From positions 496,001 through 560,000 of the forward strand of contig CAWHZD010000006.1 in NCBI GenBank assembly GCA_963833745.1: 64,000 bases of DNA, read 5' to 3'. Below the pieces are notes generated by a model. The model was not told where the DNA came from. It worked only from the letters and a program-made list of their open reading frames with translations, and searched no databases. Source of the DNA: AP-15 sp963833745. Lineage in GTDB: Bacteria; Pseudomonadota; Alphaproteobacteria; ATCC43930; CGMCC-115725. Positions 1 through 7,798 of this stretch are shown here, piece after piece. A program made the position numbers and the translations under genes. Position 1 is the first letter of the stretch. Every line of letters begins with the position of its first letter.

Positions 1-67
1 GACAGCGATGGGTCAGCTCGGCGAGCAACGCCAGGGGCGGATCGACCGCAGGCTCGCCCGCCGTCAT
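1..67 (-). CDS. pqqE: PqqE, PQQ-forming radical SAM enzyme (N-terminal end only)
   Basis: Only the first 22 codons lie in the window; the gene continues past the left edge. The ATG (65-67) overlaps the pqqD stop as ATGA. The visible peptide MTAGEPAVDPPLALL, followed by AELTHRC, is the typical start of PqqE, where this Cys opens the radical SAM cluster region. In the known pathway PqqE cross-links the Glu and Tyr of PqqA while PqqD holds the peptide. The identification rests on this short match and on position as the last gene of a pqqABCDE operon. Confidence 0.88.
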   Translation of the reverse strand, partial: MTAGEPAVDPPLALLAELTHRC

Positions 68-351
68 TCGCGCAGCACCTTCTTGTCGACGAGATCCTGC
101 AGCATCGGCAGCACGTCGGCGGCGACAACCTCGCGCGGGGCGTCGTATTCCCGGCTCAACGCATCGACGACGGCGTCGGCGTCGCGCACCCCGTCAACCA
201 GCCTCAGCACCGCGACCGCCTGCTCGTCGGGCAACAGCAGCCGCTCCGGCGCCAGGACCACCCAGGCCTGCCGAACCGCGTCAAAGCGGAATTTGGCATG
301 TGCGGCAAAGCGCAGGACCGAGCCGCCGGCGACGACGACCGCATCGGTCAT
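64..351 (-). CDS. pqqD: PqqD, peptide chaperone for PQQ biosynthesis
   Basis: A 95-residue protein of the usual PqqD length. The N-terminal part reads RFAAHAKFRFDAVRQAW, then the conserved stretch VLAPERLLLPDEQAV, and the protein ends in a helical region. PqqD folds as a winged helix, binds the PqqA precursor peptide and presents it to PqqE. It overlaps pqqC by four bases upstream and pqqE by four bases downstream (ATGA junctions), which indicates translational coupling. Nothing unusual is seen. Confidence 0.93.
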   Translation of the reverse strand: MTDAVVVAGGSVLRFAAHAKFRFDAVRQAWVVLAPERLLLPDEQAVAVLRLVDGVRDADAVVDALSREYDAPREVVAADVLPMLQDLVDKKVLRE

Positions 352-1124
352 GAGGCGCTCTGGTCCGGGACAAAGGCGCCGGGCGAGACCAGCCCCGGCT
401 CGACGTAGGCGAAATGGAGGGCGTCAAGCTGCACCCACAAGACGTCGCATTTGAAGCGCAAGGTGTCGAGCACCTGGATTTGCTTGTCCGGCGTGTCGGC
501 GTGCTGTTTGACGTAAGCCAGGGCAAAGGCGACGTCGGTTGGCGCCTGGGTCAGCCGCGGGGTGAAATAAGCCAAGGTGTCGCGGCTGACAAAGTCGTAA
601 TTCGCCAGCATGCCCGAGACTCGCTCGGCGATGATCTGCGTCGAGAACATCTCGGTCAGGCACGAGGCGACCGCTTCCAGCAATGACCGGTCGCGTACAA
701 AATTGACATACGCATCGACCGCAAAGCGCGTCGCCGGCAAGAGGCCCGCGGTCGAAATCACATAATCGCGGCCGAGGCCGAGCCCCTCGGTCAGTTTCAG
801 CCAACGCGCGATGCCGCCGGTGTTCTCGTCCTCGCCGTCATGTTCGAGGATGCGGCGGCGCCATTCGCGCCGCAACGCCGGGGTCGGCAGCCTGGCCACC
901 AGGTAGGCGTCCTTGGCCGGGATCCGCGCCTGGTAGTAATAGCGGTTCAACGCCCAAGCCTGGAGCTGGCCGCGGGTCAGCTTGCCGTCGCGCATCAGAT
1001 GGTGGAACGGATGGCGGTCGTGATAGCGCTCGGCGCCAATCGCGCGCAATTCGGCTTCGAGCTGATCCGGCGTCAGCAGGGTCTGGGAGGTCGGCAGGGT
1101 TTGGCGCAGCGGGGTCGGGCTCAC
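348..1124 (-). CDS. pqqC: PqqC, pyrroloquinoline-quinone synthase
   Basis: A 258-residue protein of normal family length. It catalyses the last step of PQQ synthesis, ring closure and eight-electron oxidation of AHQQ using oxygen, without a metal. Family signatures are visible: the N-terminal ERYHDRHPFHHLM, the tract LNRYYYQ, and the ILEHDGE segment. The start is a GTG (1122-1124) that overlaps the pqqB stop as GTGA, and the 3' end overlaps pqqD, so translation is coupled along the operon. The protein has the all-helical TenA/PqqC fold in known members. Confidence 0.94.
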   Translation of the reverse strand: MSPTPLRQTLPTSQTLLTPDQLEAELRAIGAERYHDRHPFHHLMRDGKLTRGQLQAWALNRYYYQARIPAKDAYLVARLPTPALRREWRRRILEHDGEDENTGGIARWLKLTEGLGLGRDYVISTAGLLPATRFAVDAYVNFVRDRSLLEAVASCLTEMFSTQIIAERVSGMLANYDFVSRDTLAYFTPRLTQAPTDVAFALAYVKQHADTPDKQIQVLDTLRFKCDVLWVQLDALHFAYVEPGLVSPGAFVPDQSAS

Positions 1125-2047
1125 AACCTCACCTCCATCCCGTCATAGGCGATCTCCCAGCCGGCCGTCTCGGCTTCGTGCCGCTCGGGCGAGTCTTCGA
1201 ACAGGACCGGGTTCGAATTGTTGATGTGGATAAAAATCCGCCGGCGCACCTCGAGATCGGCAAACGCGGCGATAGCACCTGCCGCGCCCGACATGCTGAT
1301 ATGGCCCATGCGCCGGCCGGTCTTGTCGCCGACACCCATTCGGATCATCTCGTCGTCCCGCCACAAGGTGCCGTCGAAAAAGACCAGCGCGCAGCCGCGC
1401 AGCCGCCGGCGCAATGCCTCGGTGACGACCGCGCAGCCGGGGATGAAAAAAAAGCCCGCACCGTCGGCAGTGGCGGTCAGCTCGAGCCCGACGGCGTCGC
1501 CCGCCTCGCTCAGCCCCGGGTCCTGACCATCCTTTTCAAGATAGAGCGGCACCTTGCCCGGCACCGCAAAAGCGCGCACCGTCAGACCCGAGCTTGCCGA
1601 CATGCCGGCAAGCTCGATGGTCTCGTCGAGCGGCAATTCGACCCGGCGCACGTATTCCGGCGACAGGACGTCGAAAATCGGGTTGGCCGCGATCACCGCG
1701 AGCACCGGCCGCGGAGCGTAGACCGAAAACCGATGACGCTCGCGCAAGTGCAAAAGTCCGGCGATCGCATCGACGTCGCCGCCGGTCGCCACCACCCCCG
1801 ATATCGGCGACGAACGCAGCCCTTGGCGCGGGTGCAAAGCCGGCGCCGCCTCGATCTGCAGACGCAGGTCGGGCGAGGCGTTCAGTACAAACCAGTCACG
1901 CTCGTTGGCCGAGACCGCAACCGAGGCCTGGGTGCGCGGCTTGGCCCGGCCGTCGCCGTCGCGCGCCGCGCGGCACCCCGGAGCATTCGAATTCCACTGC
2001 GGAAACCCGCCGCCGGCCGCGGCGCCGAGGACCACCGCATGCAGCAT
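1121..2047 (-). CDS. pqqB: PqqB, metallo-hydrolase-fold PQQ biosynthesis protein
   Basis: A 308-residue protein, close to the usual PqqB length. The start is ATG at 2045-2047, because homologues begin at MLHAVVLGAAAGGGFPQWN. An upstream in-frame extension exists but would run into pqqA. The N-terminal CRAARDG and LNASPDLRLQI segments are typical. PqqB has a metallo-beta-lactamase fold and is thought to hydroxylate the tyrosine-derived part of the PqqA cross-link. It lies 70 bp after pqqA and overlaps pqqC. Confidence 0.94.
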   Translation of the reverse strand: MLHAVVLGAAAGGGFPQWNSNAPGCRAARDGDGRAKPRTQASVAVSANERDWFVLNASPDLRLQIEAAPALHPRQGLRSSPISGVVATGGDVDAIAGLLHLRERHRFSVYAPRPVLAVIAANPIFDVLSPEYVRRVELPLDETIELAGMSASSGLTVRAFAVPGKVPLYLEKDGQDPGLSEAGDAVGLELTATADGAGFFFIPGCAVVTEALRRRLRGCALVFFDGTLWRDDEMIRMGVGDKTGRRMGHISMSGAAGAIAAFADLEVRRRIFIHINNSNPVLFEDSPERHEAETAGWEIAYDGMEVRL

Positions 2048-2117
2048 CACACCGCCCCGCCCGCAAGCCATCGCGCCGCGCCGCCCGGCGACGGCGCGAG
2101 CTGAAGTTGAAAGCGGC

Positions 2118-2195
2118 TTAGACCTCGGCGCAGGCGTAGGCGTTGATCTCCAACCCGACCGCGATCTCGACAATAACCGGCGTCTTCCACTTCAT
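2118..2195 (-). CDS. pqqA: PqqA, precursor peptide of PQQ
   Basis: A 25-residue peptide, MKWKTPVIVEIAVGLEI followed by NAYACAEV and TAA. It carries the conserved Glu16 and Tyr20 in the E-x-x-x-Y spacing that PqqE cross-links to make the PQQ skeleton. A strong Shine-Dalgarno sequence, GGAGGAA, lies about 5 bases before the ATG. It is the first gene of the minus-strand pqqABCDE operon, so the operon promoter should lie in 2196-2463. The residues around the cross-link and the operon position make the call secure despite the small size. Confidence 0.95.
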   Translation of the reverse strand: MKWKTPVIVEIAVGLEINAYACAEV

Positions 2196-2463
2196 CGCCG
2201 TTCCTCCACTGCATTCGTTACCCGGGCGAGGCTAGGCCCCCCTCCCAACCCTGTCAACCGACACTCCCCTTACCCAACCAAAGCGGCGACGGGCGGGGCC
2301 GGGCGCACCAACCCGATGCTCCTCTTGGTTCGCCATCCCGATCCTGCTATCAATGCCGGGCTGGCCGGTCGCGACAGCGCTGCGAAAAGCGGGGCGCTTA
2401 CCGGCAGCGGTCGAGCGCGGCCAAAGAGCAAGTCTGTCGAAACCGGGGTCGAGGGAGGATCGG

Positions 2464-2847
2464 ATGGCGATATTTACGCATGTTACGGTTGGCACGGATG
2501 ACCTTGCCAAGGCGCGCGCTTTCTATGACAGCGTGCTGGCGCCGCTGGGCTTGAAGCGCCTTAACGATCTCGGCGACAACGGCTCGATCTGGGGCGACGG
2601 CGATCCTGAATTTTTCGTGCTGAAGCCGGCCAATGGGCAACCCGCGAGCCATGCCAATGGTGGCACGATCAGCTTTGTCGCACCGAGCCGGGCCGCGGTC
2701 GCGGCGTTCCACCGGGCGGCTCTCGCGGCCGGCGGCAAGGACGAAGGTGCTGTCGGACCGCGCGGCTGGAAGCCGAACGCCTATGCCGGTTACGTCCGTG
2801 ATCTCGACGGCAACAAGCTTGCTGCCTATTGCTTCAAGGCCGAGTAG
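2464..2847 (+). CDS. VOC-family (glyoxalase-like) protein
   Basis: A 127-residue single-domain protein of the vicinal oxygen chelate fold. It starts FTHVTVGTDDLAKARAFYD, the classic first beta-alpha unit, and ends in YAGYVRDLDGNKLAAYC, the last strand with the conserved D-x-x-G-N. The ATG at 2464 is preferred over an in-frame upstream ATG because the upstream part does not look like this fold and GGAGG lies just before 2464. Family members bind a metal and act on glutathione adducts, dihydroxyaromatics or antibiotics; the substrate here cannot be assigned. Confidence 0.85.
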   Translation: MAIFTHVTVGTDDLAKARAFYDSVLAPLGLKRLNDLGDNGSIWGDGDPEFFVLKPANGQPASHANGGTISFVAPSRAAVAAFHRAALAAGGKDEGAVGPRGWKPNAYAGYVRDLDGNKLAAYCFKAE

Positions 2848-3405
2848 ACCTCCGACCTCCGCTTGTCGGCCGGCCCGGTCGATGATCGGGCCGGCGGTCG
2901 ACCAATCTTTGAACGACACGGCGGACACTGAGCCGCCCCGCCGCTGCGCTTTGCGGAACGAGCTCCGAGGCTGGGCAAGAATTGCGTTGCATCAGCGCTG
3001 TGCGTGGTTCGAGACGCGCCCCGGCTTTGCGGGGACTCTCCTCACCATGACGCAGTCCGTTCATGGCCTTAAATAAGGTCGTCATCGTGAGGTGCCTCGC
3101 AAAGCGAGGCCTCGAAGAGCCTGCCCCCGCGAAGGCGGGGGACGCATGGCATCGACCCAGATCGTGCGCCGACACTTACCCAGCCTCCCGGTCCGGTCAC
3201 TGGCGCACGTCGAGGCCGGTCCTTCGCGCGCGTCAAGGGGTGATCTGGCTGCCCGGCCCAACCCACCGGACACGGTGCGCGAGTGCAAGCATGAGCCCGA
3301 GCCGCCGCTGGTTCCGGCTTTTGCAGCGCCGGCGTTTATCTTGACGCGGCAATCGTCGAGCCGCTCTGCGGCGCGGCCGCCGCATGCAGCAAAGGGAGGA
3401 TCAGC
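2848..3405. repeat. Intergenic region with dispersed palindromic repeats
   Basis: No convincing gene. Around 3000-3054 lies a sequence with TTCGAGACGCGCCCC and CTCCTCACCATGACG that matches the element at 25919-26100. Around 3080-3145 there are two further hairpins: CCTCGCAAAGCGAGG, and CCCCCGCGAAGGCGGGGG. These are short dispersed intergenic palindromes of the kind common in GC-rich alphaproteobacteria. The rest of the stretch shows no recognisable site. Confidence 0.6.
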
Positions 3406-3906
3406 ATGAGCCGGTATAGTACATTTTTGTGCCGTTCGACGCGGCCGGGGTGGGTTGGCGCGCTTCTCGCTGTCTTCCTGCTCGCCGGTTGTACTGCCCA
3501 GCCCGGGACGGCGCCCGCGACGGCGCCGGCATCGCCGCTCGCACCGGGCATGGCGCGGGTATGGTTCCTGCGTCAGGCCGACCCGCCGGGCGGGAACATT
3601 TATGCCTCTGCACCGACGGTTTTTGTCGATCGCGCGCCGCTTGCGCAGATCTCGCAAGGCACCGTCTTTTATCACGATTTCTCCCCCGGGCGGTATCGGC
3701 TCTCGGCGCAGGCCTTCGGGACTCCCGCCGGCCAGCACGACGTCCTCCACCTGGATCCAGGGACGGAAACCTTTGTCCAGATCATCGGTGTCGCCAACTG
3801 GGAGCTGGGCTCAACGGTCGGCGGCTGGAGCTTTGCCGTCTTGCCGATGTCGCCCGACCTCGCCAAGCAATATCTGCCGACCCTGACCGCTCTCGGACCG
3901 CGTTGA
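3406..3906 (+). CDS. Small lipoprotein, DUF2846-like
   Basis: A 166-residue protein with a lipoprotein signal: hydrophobic VGALLAVFLLAGC, with the lipid-modified Cys at residue 29, so it should be anchored in the periplasm. After a Pro/Ala-rich spacer the body reads MARVWFLR, then FVDRAPLAQIS, FSPGRYRLSAQ and LDPGTETFVQI, a beta-sandwich-like pattern seen in DUF2846-type lipoproteins. GGGAGG lies just before the ATG. No enzymatic motif is seen and the function is unknown. Confidence 0.75.
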   Translation: MSRYSTFLCRSTRPGWVGALLAVFLLAGCTAQPGTAPATAPASPLAPGMARVWFLRQADPPGGNIYASAPTVFVDRAPLAQISQGTVFYHDFSPGRYRLSAQAFGTPAGQHDVLHLDPGTETFVQIIGVANWELGSTVGGWSFAVLPMSPDLAKQYLPTLTALGPR

Positions 3907-4001
3907 CCGGCGCCGCCCGACGTTTCGGCCTCAAAGCGACCGCGGTGGGGAGGCCCGCTGGGACCGTTCACCACCGCGGACGATACACAACTCTGCGCCG
4001 T

Positions 4002-5162
4002 TCAATGCGTCATCGGCGCCGGGGTAATGGTGCCGAACAGACCGTCGGTCTCGCCATTCGGGCCGGCGGTGAAATAGAGCGTGCCCGAGTTCGAATTCTT
4101 CCCGCCGCCCAACGTCAGGGTCCACAAGCCGTCAATGGCGATCGGCCGCCGCTTCGCGTCGCGCAGCGTACCGAGAAAATTTCCGTCCGAGTCGAACGCG
4201 TTTATCCGCCCGTCGCCGAAATTCCCGACCAGGATGTCGCCACTGAACCGCCCGAAGGCGAAGGACGCTCGCGCTACGCCCCATGGCGAATTCAGGGCCC
4301 CCCGGGAAGCGAGGCGCTGGAGCAAATTGCCGTCGGTGTCAAACACGTCGACAAAGCCGTTGCCCGCCCCGGCGACGTCGTCATGCTTTGCCGCGTTCTG
4401 CTTTGCATAGGTTACGAACAGACTACCGTTGATGTTCTGAATGCCAAATGGCGCAAAGCCCGAGGGAATCTTTGGATCGACAAACCCTCCCTGTGTCGTG
4501 ACCTTGGTAAAGGTGTGATCGAACACGTCGACCGTCCCGGCGCGGAAGTTGGTCGCAAACAGAAAGACGCCGTTGGCGTTGACGCCAAAGACAAGCCCTT
4601 TGTAGACCGCACCCGGCGAGTTGTCGACGGCCAGCACCGCTTGATTGGGGGGCGTCAAACCGCCGGTCCAGGCTGAAATCGTTCCGTCTTCGGTGTCCCA
4701 GATGAAACTGGCCGGCAGACTGGTTCCGGGGACCAGAAAGCCCGTCGCAGCGTTCGTCGTCGGGTTCCACACGAGGCCGGTCGGCGCCGCCGGCGTCACG
4801 CTCGGCGGATGCGTCGGGTCGAAATGCAGGCAGGCGCTGGCCGGGATCACGCCGCCGGGCAGCGGGATCTTGACCTGTAACACGACGGCGATCGCACCCT
4901 GCCCGTCATACAGCGTCGAACAGCCGGTGGCATTGTCCGAAATCCAGAACGGGCTTGCCGCGGGCGTAAATGCGACACCCCAGGCATTTTGCAATACTGG
5001 ATCGGTGTTGGGCGCGACGCCAGGTAAATCCGCGGTCAGGTTTGTCTGCACGTAACGGTTAGACCCGCCGAATTGACCATCATCGCCGGCACGCGCCGGT
5101 GAGGCGAAGCTGATCGCGGCCGCAATAACCGCAGCCGCTGGAACACGACTAATGTAATTCAT
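4002..5162 (-). CDS. Secreted TIGR03118-type beta-propeller protein
   Basis: A 386-residue protein. The ATG at 5160-5162 follows GGGAGGACAGC and begins a clean signal peptide (MNYISRVPAAAVIAAAISFA, cleavage near ARAGDDG). The mature part holds propeller repeats with WGVAFTP, GLVWNPTTNA, GLVFGVNANG, FAPFGIQNINGSLFVTYA and GDILVGNFGDGRINAFD, ending with a GLFGTITP motif. This matches the TIGR03118 family of exported proteins of unknown role. An upstream in-frame extension of 56 codons is rejected because it lacks a ribosome site. It stands alone. Confidence 0.8.
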   Translation of the reverse strand: MNYISRVPAAAVIAAAISFASPARAGDDGQFGGSNRYVQTNLTADLPGVAPNTDPVLQNAWGVAFTPAASPFWISDNATGCSTLYDGQGAIAVVLQVKIPLPGGVIPASACLHFDPTHPPSVTPAAPTGLVWNPTTNAATGFLVPGTSLPASFIWDTEDGTISAWTGGLTPPNQAVLAVDNSPGAVYKGLVFGVNANGVFLFATNFRAGTVDVFDHTFTKVTTQGGFVDPKIPSGFAPFGIQNINGSLFVTYAKQNAAKHDDVAGAGNGFVDVFDTDGNLLQRLASRGALNSPWGVARASFAFGRFSGDILVGNFGDGRINAFDSDGNFLGTLRDAKRRPIAIDGLWTLTLGGGKNSNSGTLYFTAGPNGETDGLFGTITPAPMTH

Positions 5163-5635
5163 GCTGTCCTCCCTGCGACAGAATACTGGCAACGGTGCAG
5201 GGGCGCAGCAGCAGACCGCCGCCGCGTTGGTGTGTGGGCACCGGCTCGACACCGTTGCTAACCCCCTCCGACTCGTCAGGATGCGCTTTATTCCAACGTG
5301 AATTGATCCCAAAAGCCGGCCCCCTCGCAATGCCGCGCCGACCGCCGCCGTGATCTGATCACATTGCCGTGAGCAGCCTCACCCCACCGCTGACAGCTAG
5401 TCACGTTGTCGTGACCCGGCTGCCTGGTATCGGCTTTCTGCCCCGATTTTTCTCGCCCCGGTCGCCCCAGTGCATTGAATTTTCGCAATTTGCCGGCAAT
5501 GCAGAGGCGTCGTCGCCAGTGCCGGAATAAACATTGGCACAGCGAGTCATACTGCGCGAAACGGCCGGGCCCGGAGCCGGTCGATCCGAACAATCCAACT
5601 GTGCTTGACTGAATCCGGCGCAGGGAGGGAGAACC
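5163..5635. other. Divergent intergenic region, no gene seen
   Basis: About 470 bases separate the divergent propeller-protein and HiPIP genes, so both promoters probably lie here. I see no coding region with a plausible start and no tRNA. The stretch has lower GC patches near 5270-5300 and 5470-5530 that could hold promoters, but no clear -35/-10 pair can be supported. Confidence 0.4.
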
Positions 5636-5956
5636 ATGTCTGATGAGACCGAGGGCCGGCGTGCGGCCTTGTCCCGGCGTACGCTGTTGCTGAGAACGAT
5701 GGGCTCGATAGGCGCTGCGTCTGTCATTGAAGCGCGGTTAAAACGGGCTCTAGCCGCGATAAAAATCTCAAAGGCGGCAGTCGCTTATCAAGACCATCCG
5801 GACGGCGACAAACGCTGCGACAGGTGTCTCCAATTCCAGGCGCCGGACAGTTGCAAAATGGTCGACGGGCCAGTCGATCCGCAAGGGTTTTGCCGCATTT
5901 TCACGCCGGTCCGCCAGGCGGCGCAGCCGATGCGGAGCGTACCATCGACCGGGTGA
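5636..5956 (+). CDS. High-potential iron-sulfur protein (HiPIP), Tat-exported
   Basis: A 106-residue protein with a twin-arginine leader (SRRTLLLRTMG). The four cluster ligands are visible as Cys61, Cys64, Cys73 and Cys86 (CDRC, DSC, GFC), the spacing of the short-form HiPIPs, followed by RIFTP. HiPIPs are soluble periplasmic one-electron carriers with a [4Fe-4S]3+/2+ couple. GGGAGGGAG lies just before the ATG. It is followed after 210 bp by a cytochrome-barrel fusion on the same strand, so the two may form one electron-transfer route. Confidence 0.88.
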   Translation: MSDETEGRRAALSRRTLLLRTMGSIGAASVIEARLKRALAAIKISKAAVAYQDHPDGDKRCDRCLQFQAPDSCKMVDGPVDPQGFCRIFTPVRQAAQPMRSVPSTG

Positions 5957-6166
5957 GCGACCATTGACCTTAGATCAATACTATTGACCAACTGTCACGC
6001 CATTGACCGAGTGACAGTCATTCCGGCGTTCGCCGCGCACTGAGGGCGGCAAATCACCGAGACTGGGAACAATAACCCCAGCGGGCGGCAGCAGAAGTTG
6101 ATCAAGGCAACGTGATTGCGATCGAGCGGGCGGCGTACCACGCCGGCTCGAATGGGGAGGTTGTTT

Positions 6167-7549
6167 ATGAGTGACCAGCGCCGTCCCTCCGGCCGGCTCG
6201 GCGCGCGTCGTCGCGCCCTGTGCTTGGCGGCCGGAGCGCTCGCCGCCGCGGTCCTGATCGCCCTCATCGGCGAAACCCTGGCGCCGCACGCCGCATTGGC
6301 ATTGCCGCTGTACGCCCGTCAGACTGGGCAAACCTGCGCGACCTGCCACACCGCTTTTCTTGAACTGACGCCGTTCGGCCGGCGCTTTAAGCTCGGCGGC
6401 TACACGCTAAGCGGCGGGGATTGGAAGGGTCCGCCGTTTGCGGTCATGCTTCAGCCGACCTTTACGAATACCCAAGCCCCTCAGCCGGGCGGCGCGGCAC
6501 CGGGCTTCGGTGTCAACAACGACCTAGTCATGCAGCAAATCAGTCTCTTTACCGGCGGGAAAATCACCGAGAATTCAGGGGCGTTCATCCAGGGGACGTA
6601 TGATGGCATCGCCCACCGCTTCGGCTGGGACAACACCGATATCCGCTATGCCCGGTCGGTCAATATCGGCGGCCACACCCTGCTGTGGGGGATAACCGCC
6701 AACAACAACCCGACCGTCCAGGATGTCTGGAACACAACTCCCGCCTGGAGTTTCCCGTATATCAGTCCCGGGCTGGCGCCGTCGCCGACTGCCGCCACTT
6801 TCATCGAGCAGGTCTACGCGCAGCAAGTGGCCGGGTTAAGCGCCTATAGCTTTCTTGACGACACGTTCTACTTCGAGTTCGGCGGCTACCGCCCGCTGTC
6901 GAACAGTACCCAGCTCGCGCTGGGGGTCGACATATCAGGCGAGAGCCCGATCAGCGGTACCGCGCCCTATTGGCGGGTCGCGGCAGAGAAGAATATCGGC
7001 GCCCATTCTTGGGAAGTGGGGACGTTCGGGCTCGCTGCGCGGGTCGTACCCATGGACCTGACCGAGGTCGGCACCAATTCGTTCACCGACATCGGGATCG
7101 ACACCCAATACCAATACCTCGGCGACCCGCATACCGTGACTCTGCGCGGCGCCTGGATCCACGAGAACCACAACACCAGTGCCAGCCAGGTCCTCGGGCT
7201 TGCCGACAATTCCAATAACCAGCTGCGATCCTTGAATGTTTCGGCCTCGTACATCTACGACCATACATGGAGCCTCACGACCGGACGGGTCTCGGTCGGC
7301 GGCACCGCCGATGCCACGCTCTACGGCACCGCGACCGGGAGCCCGAACAGCGCCGGCTGGATCTTCGAACTTGCCTATCTGCCGTTCAGCCACGGCGGCC
7401 CGTCGTTCTCGCCGTGGTTGAATTTCCGCATTGGCCTGCAATACACGCATTGGACCAAATTCGACGGCGCCACCACGAATATCGACGGTATGGGGAGGAA
7501 CGCCAACGCCAACAACACGTTCTTTGTCTACGCCTGGACCATGTTCTGA
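6167..7549 (+). CDS. One-heme cytochrome c fused to a probable outer-membrane beta-barrel
   Basis: A 460-residue protein. ATG at 6167 is chosen because GGGGAGG sits 6 bases upstream. An N-terminal signal segment (residues 20-48) is followed by ARQTGQTCATCH with one heme site (Cys57, Cys60, His61) and the conserved LTPFGRRFKLGGYTL. The remaining 380 residues are rich in alternating polar/aromatic strands, and the chain ends YAWTMF with a terminal Phe, the signal for outer-membrane barrel insertion. This architecture is that of Cyc2-type fused cytochrome-porins, which pass electrons from extracellular iron into the periplasm. Homology to genuine Fe(II) oxidases is not proven; many uncharacterised relatives exist. 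Confidence 0.75.
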   Translation: MSDQRRPSGRLGARRRALCLAAGALAAAVLIALIGETLAPHAALALPLYARQTGQTCATCHTAFLELTPFGRRFKLGGYTLSGGDWKGPPFAVMLQPTFTNTQAPQPGGAAPGFGVNNDLVMQQISLFTGGKITENSGAFIQGTYDGIAHRFGWDNTDIRYARSVNIGGHTLLWGITANNNPTVQDVWNTTPAWSFPYISPGLAPSPTAATFIEQVYAQQVAGLSAYSFLDDTFYFEFGGYRPLSNSTQLALGVDISGESPISGTAPYWRVAAEKNIGAHSWEVGTFGLAARVVPMDLTEVGTNSFTDIGIDTQYQYLGDPHTVTLRGAWIHENHNTSASQVLGLADNSNNQLRSLNVSASYIYDHTWSLTTGRVSVGGTADATLYGTATGSPNSAGWIFELAYLPFSHGGPSFSPWLNFRIGLQYTHWTKFDGATTNIDGMGRNANANNTFFVYAWTMF

Positions 7550-7653
7550 TAGCCTTGGCACTGCGGTCGCCGGCTCGCGACCCGGCATGCGGTTTCGCCG
7601 GGCCGGGATCGTCGCGGATCCGGCCCGCTGCCGGCAACCGGGCGAAACCTCGC

Positions 7654-7690
7654 GGCAATTTCCCTCTCGCTGCGCCGCGAGAGAATTGCC
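7654..7690. terminator. Inverted repeat after the cytochrome-barrel gene
   Basis: GGCAATT (7654-7660) and CTCTCG (7664-7669) pair with CGAGAG (7678-7683) and AATTGCC (7684-7690), with a three-base bulge. The hairpin lies about 105 bp after the cytochrome-barrel stop and 108 bp before the GMC gene. There is no T-tract, so an intrinsic terminator is only a suggestion; it could be a dispersed palindrome. Confidence 0.4.
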
Positions 7691-7798
7691 CTCCGCCACC
7701 CCTGCCGATAGCATAGCCCGGCCGGAACACCGCGCCCCGGCCGGCGGCGCCCGGCCTGTTCGCGCGGTCGCGGGTCTGGCGCCAGGCGGGAGGGACTG

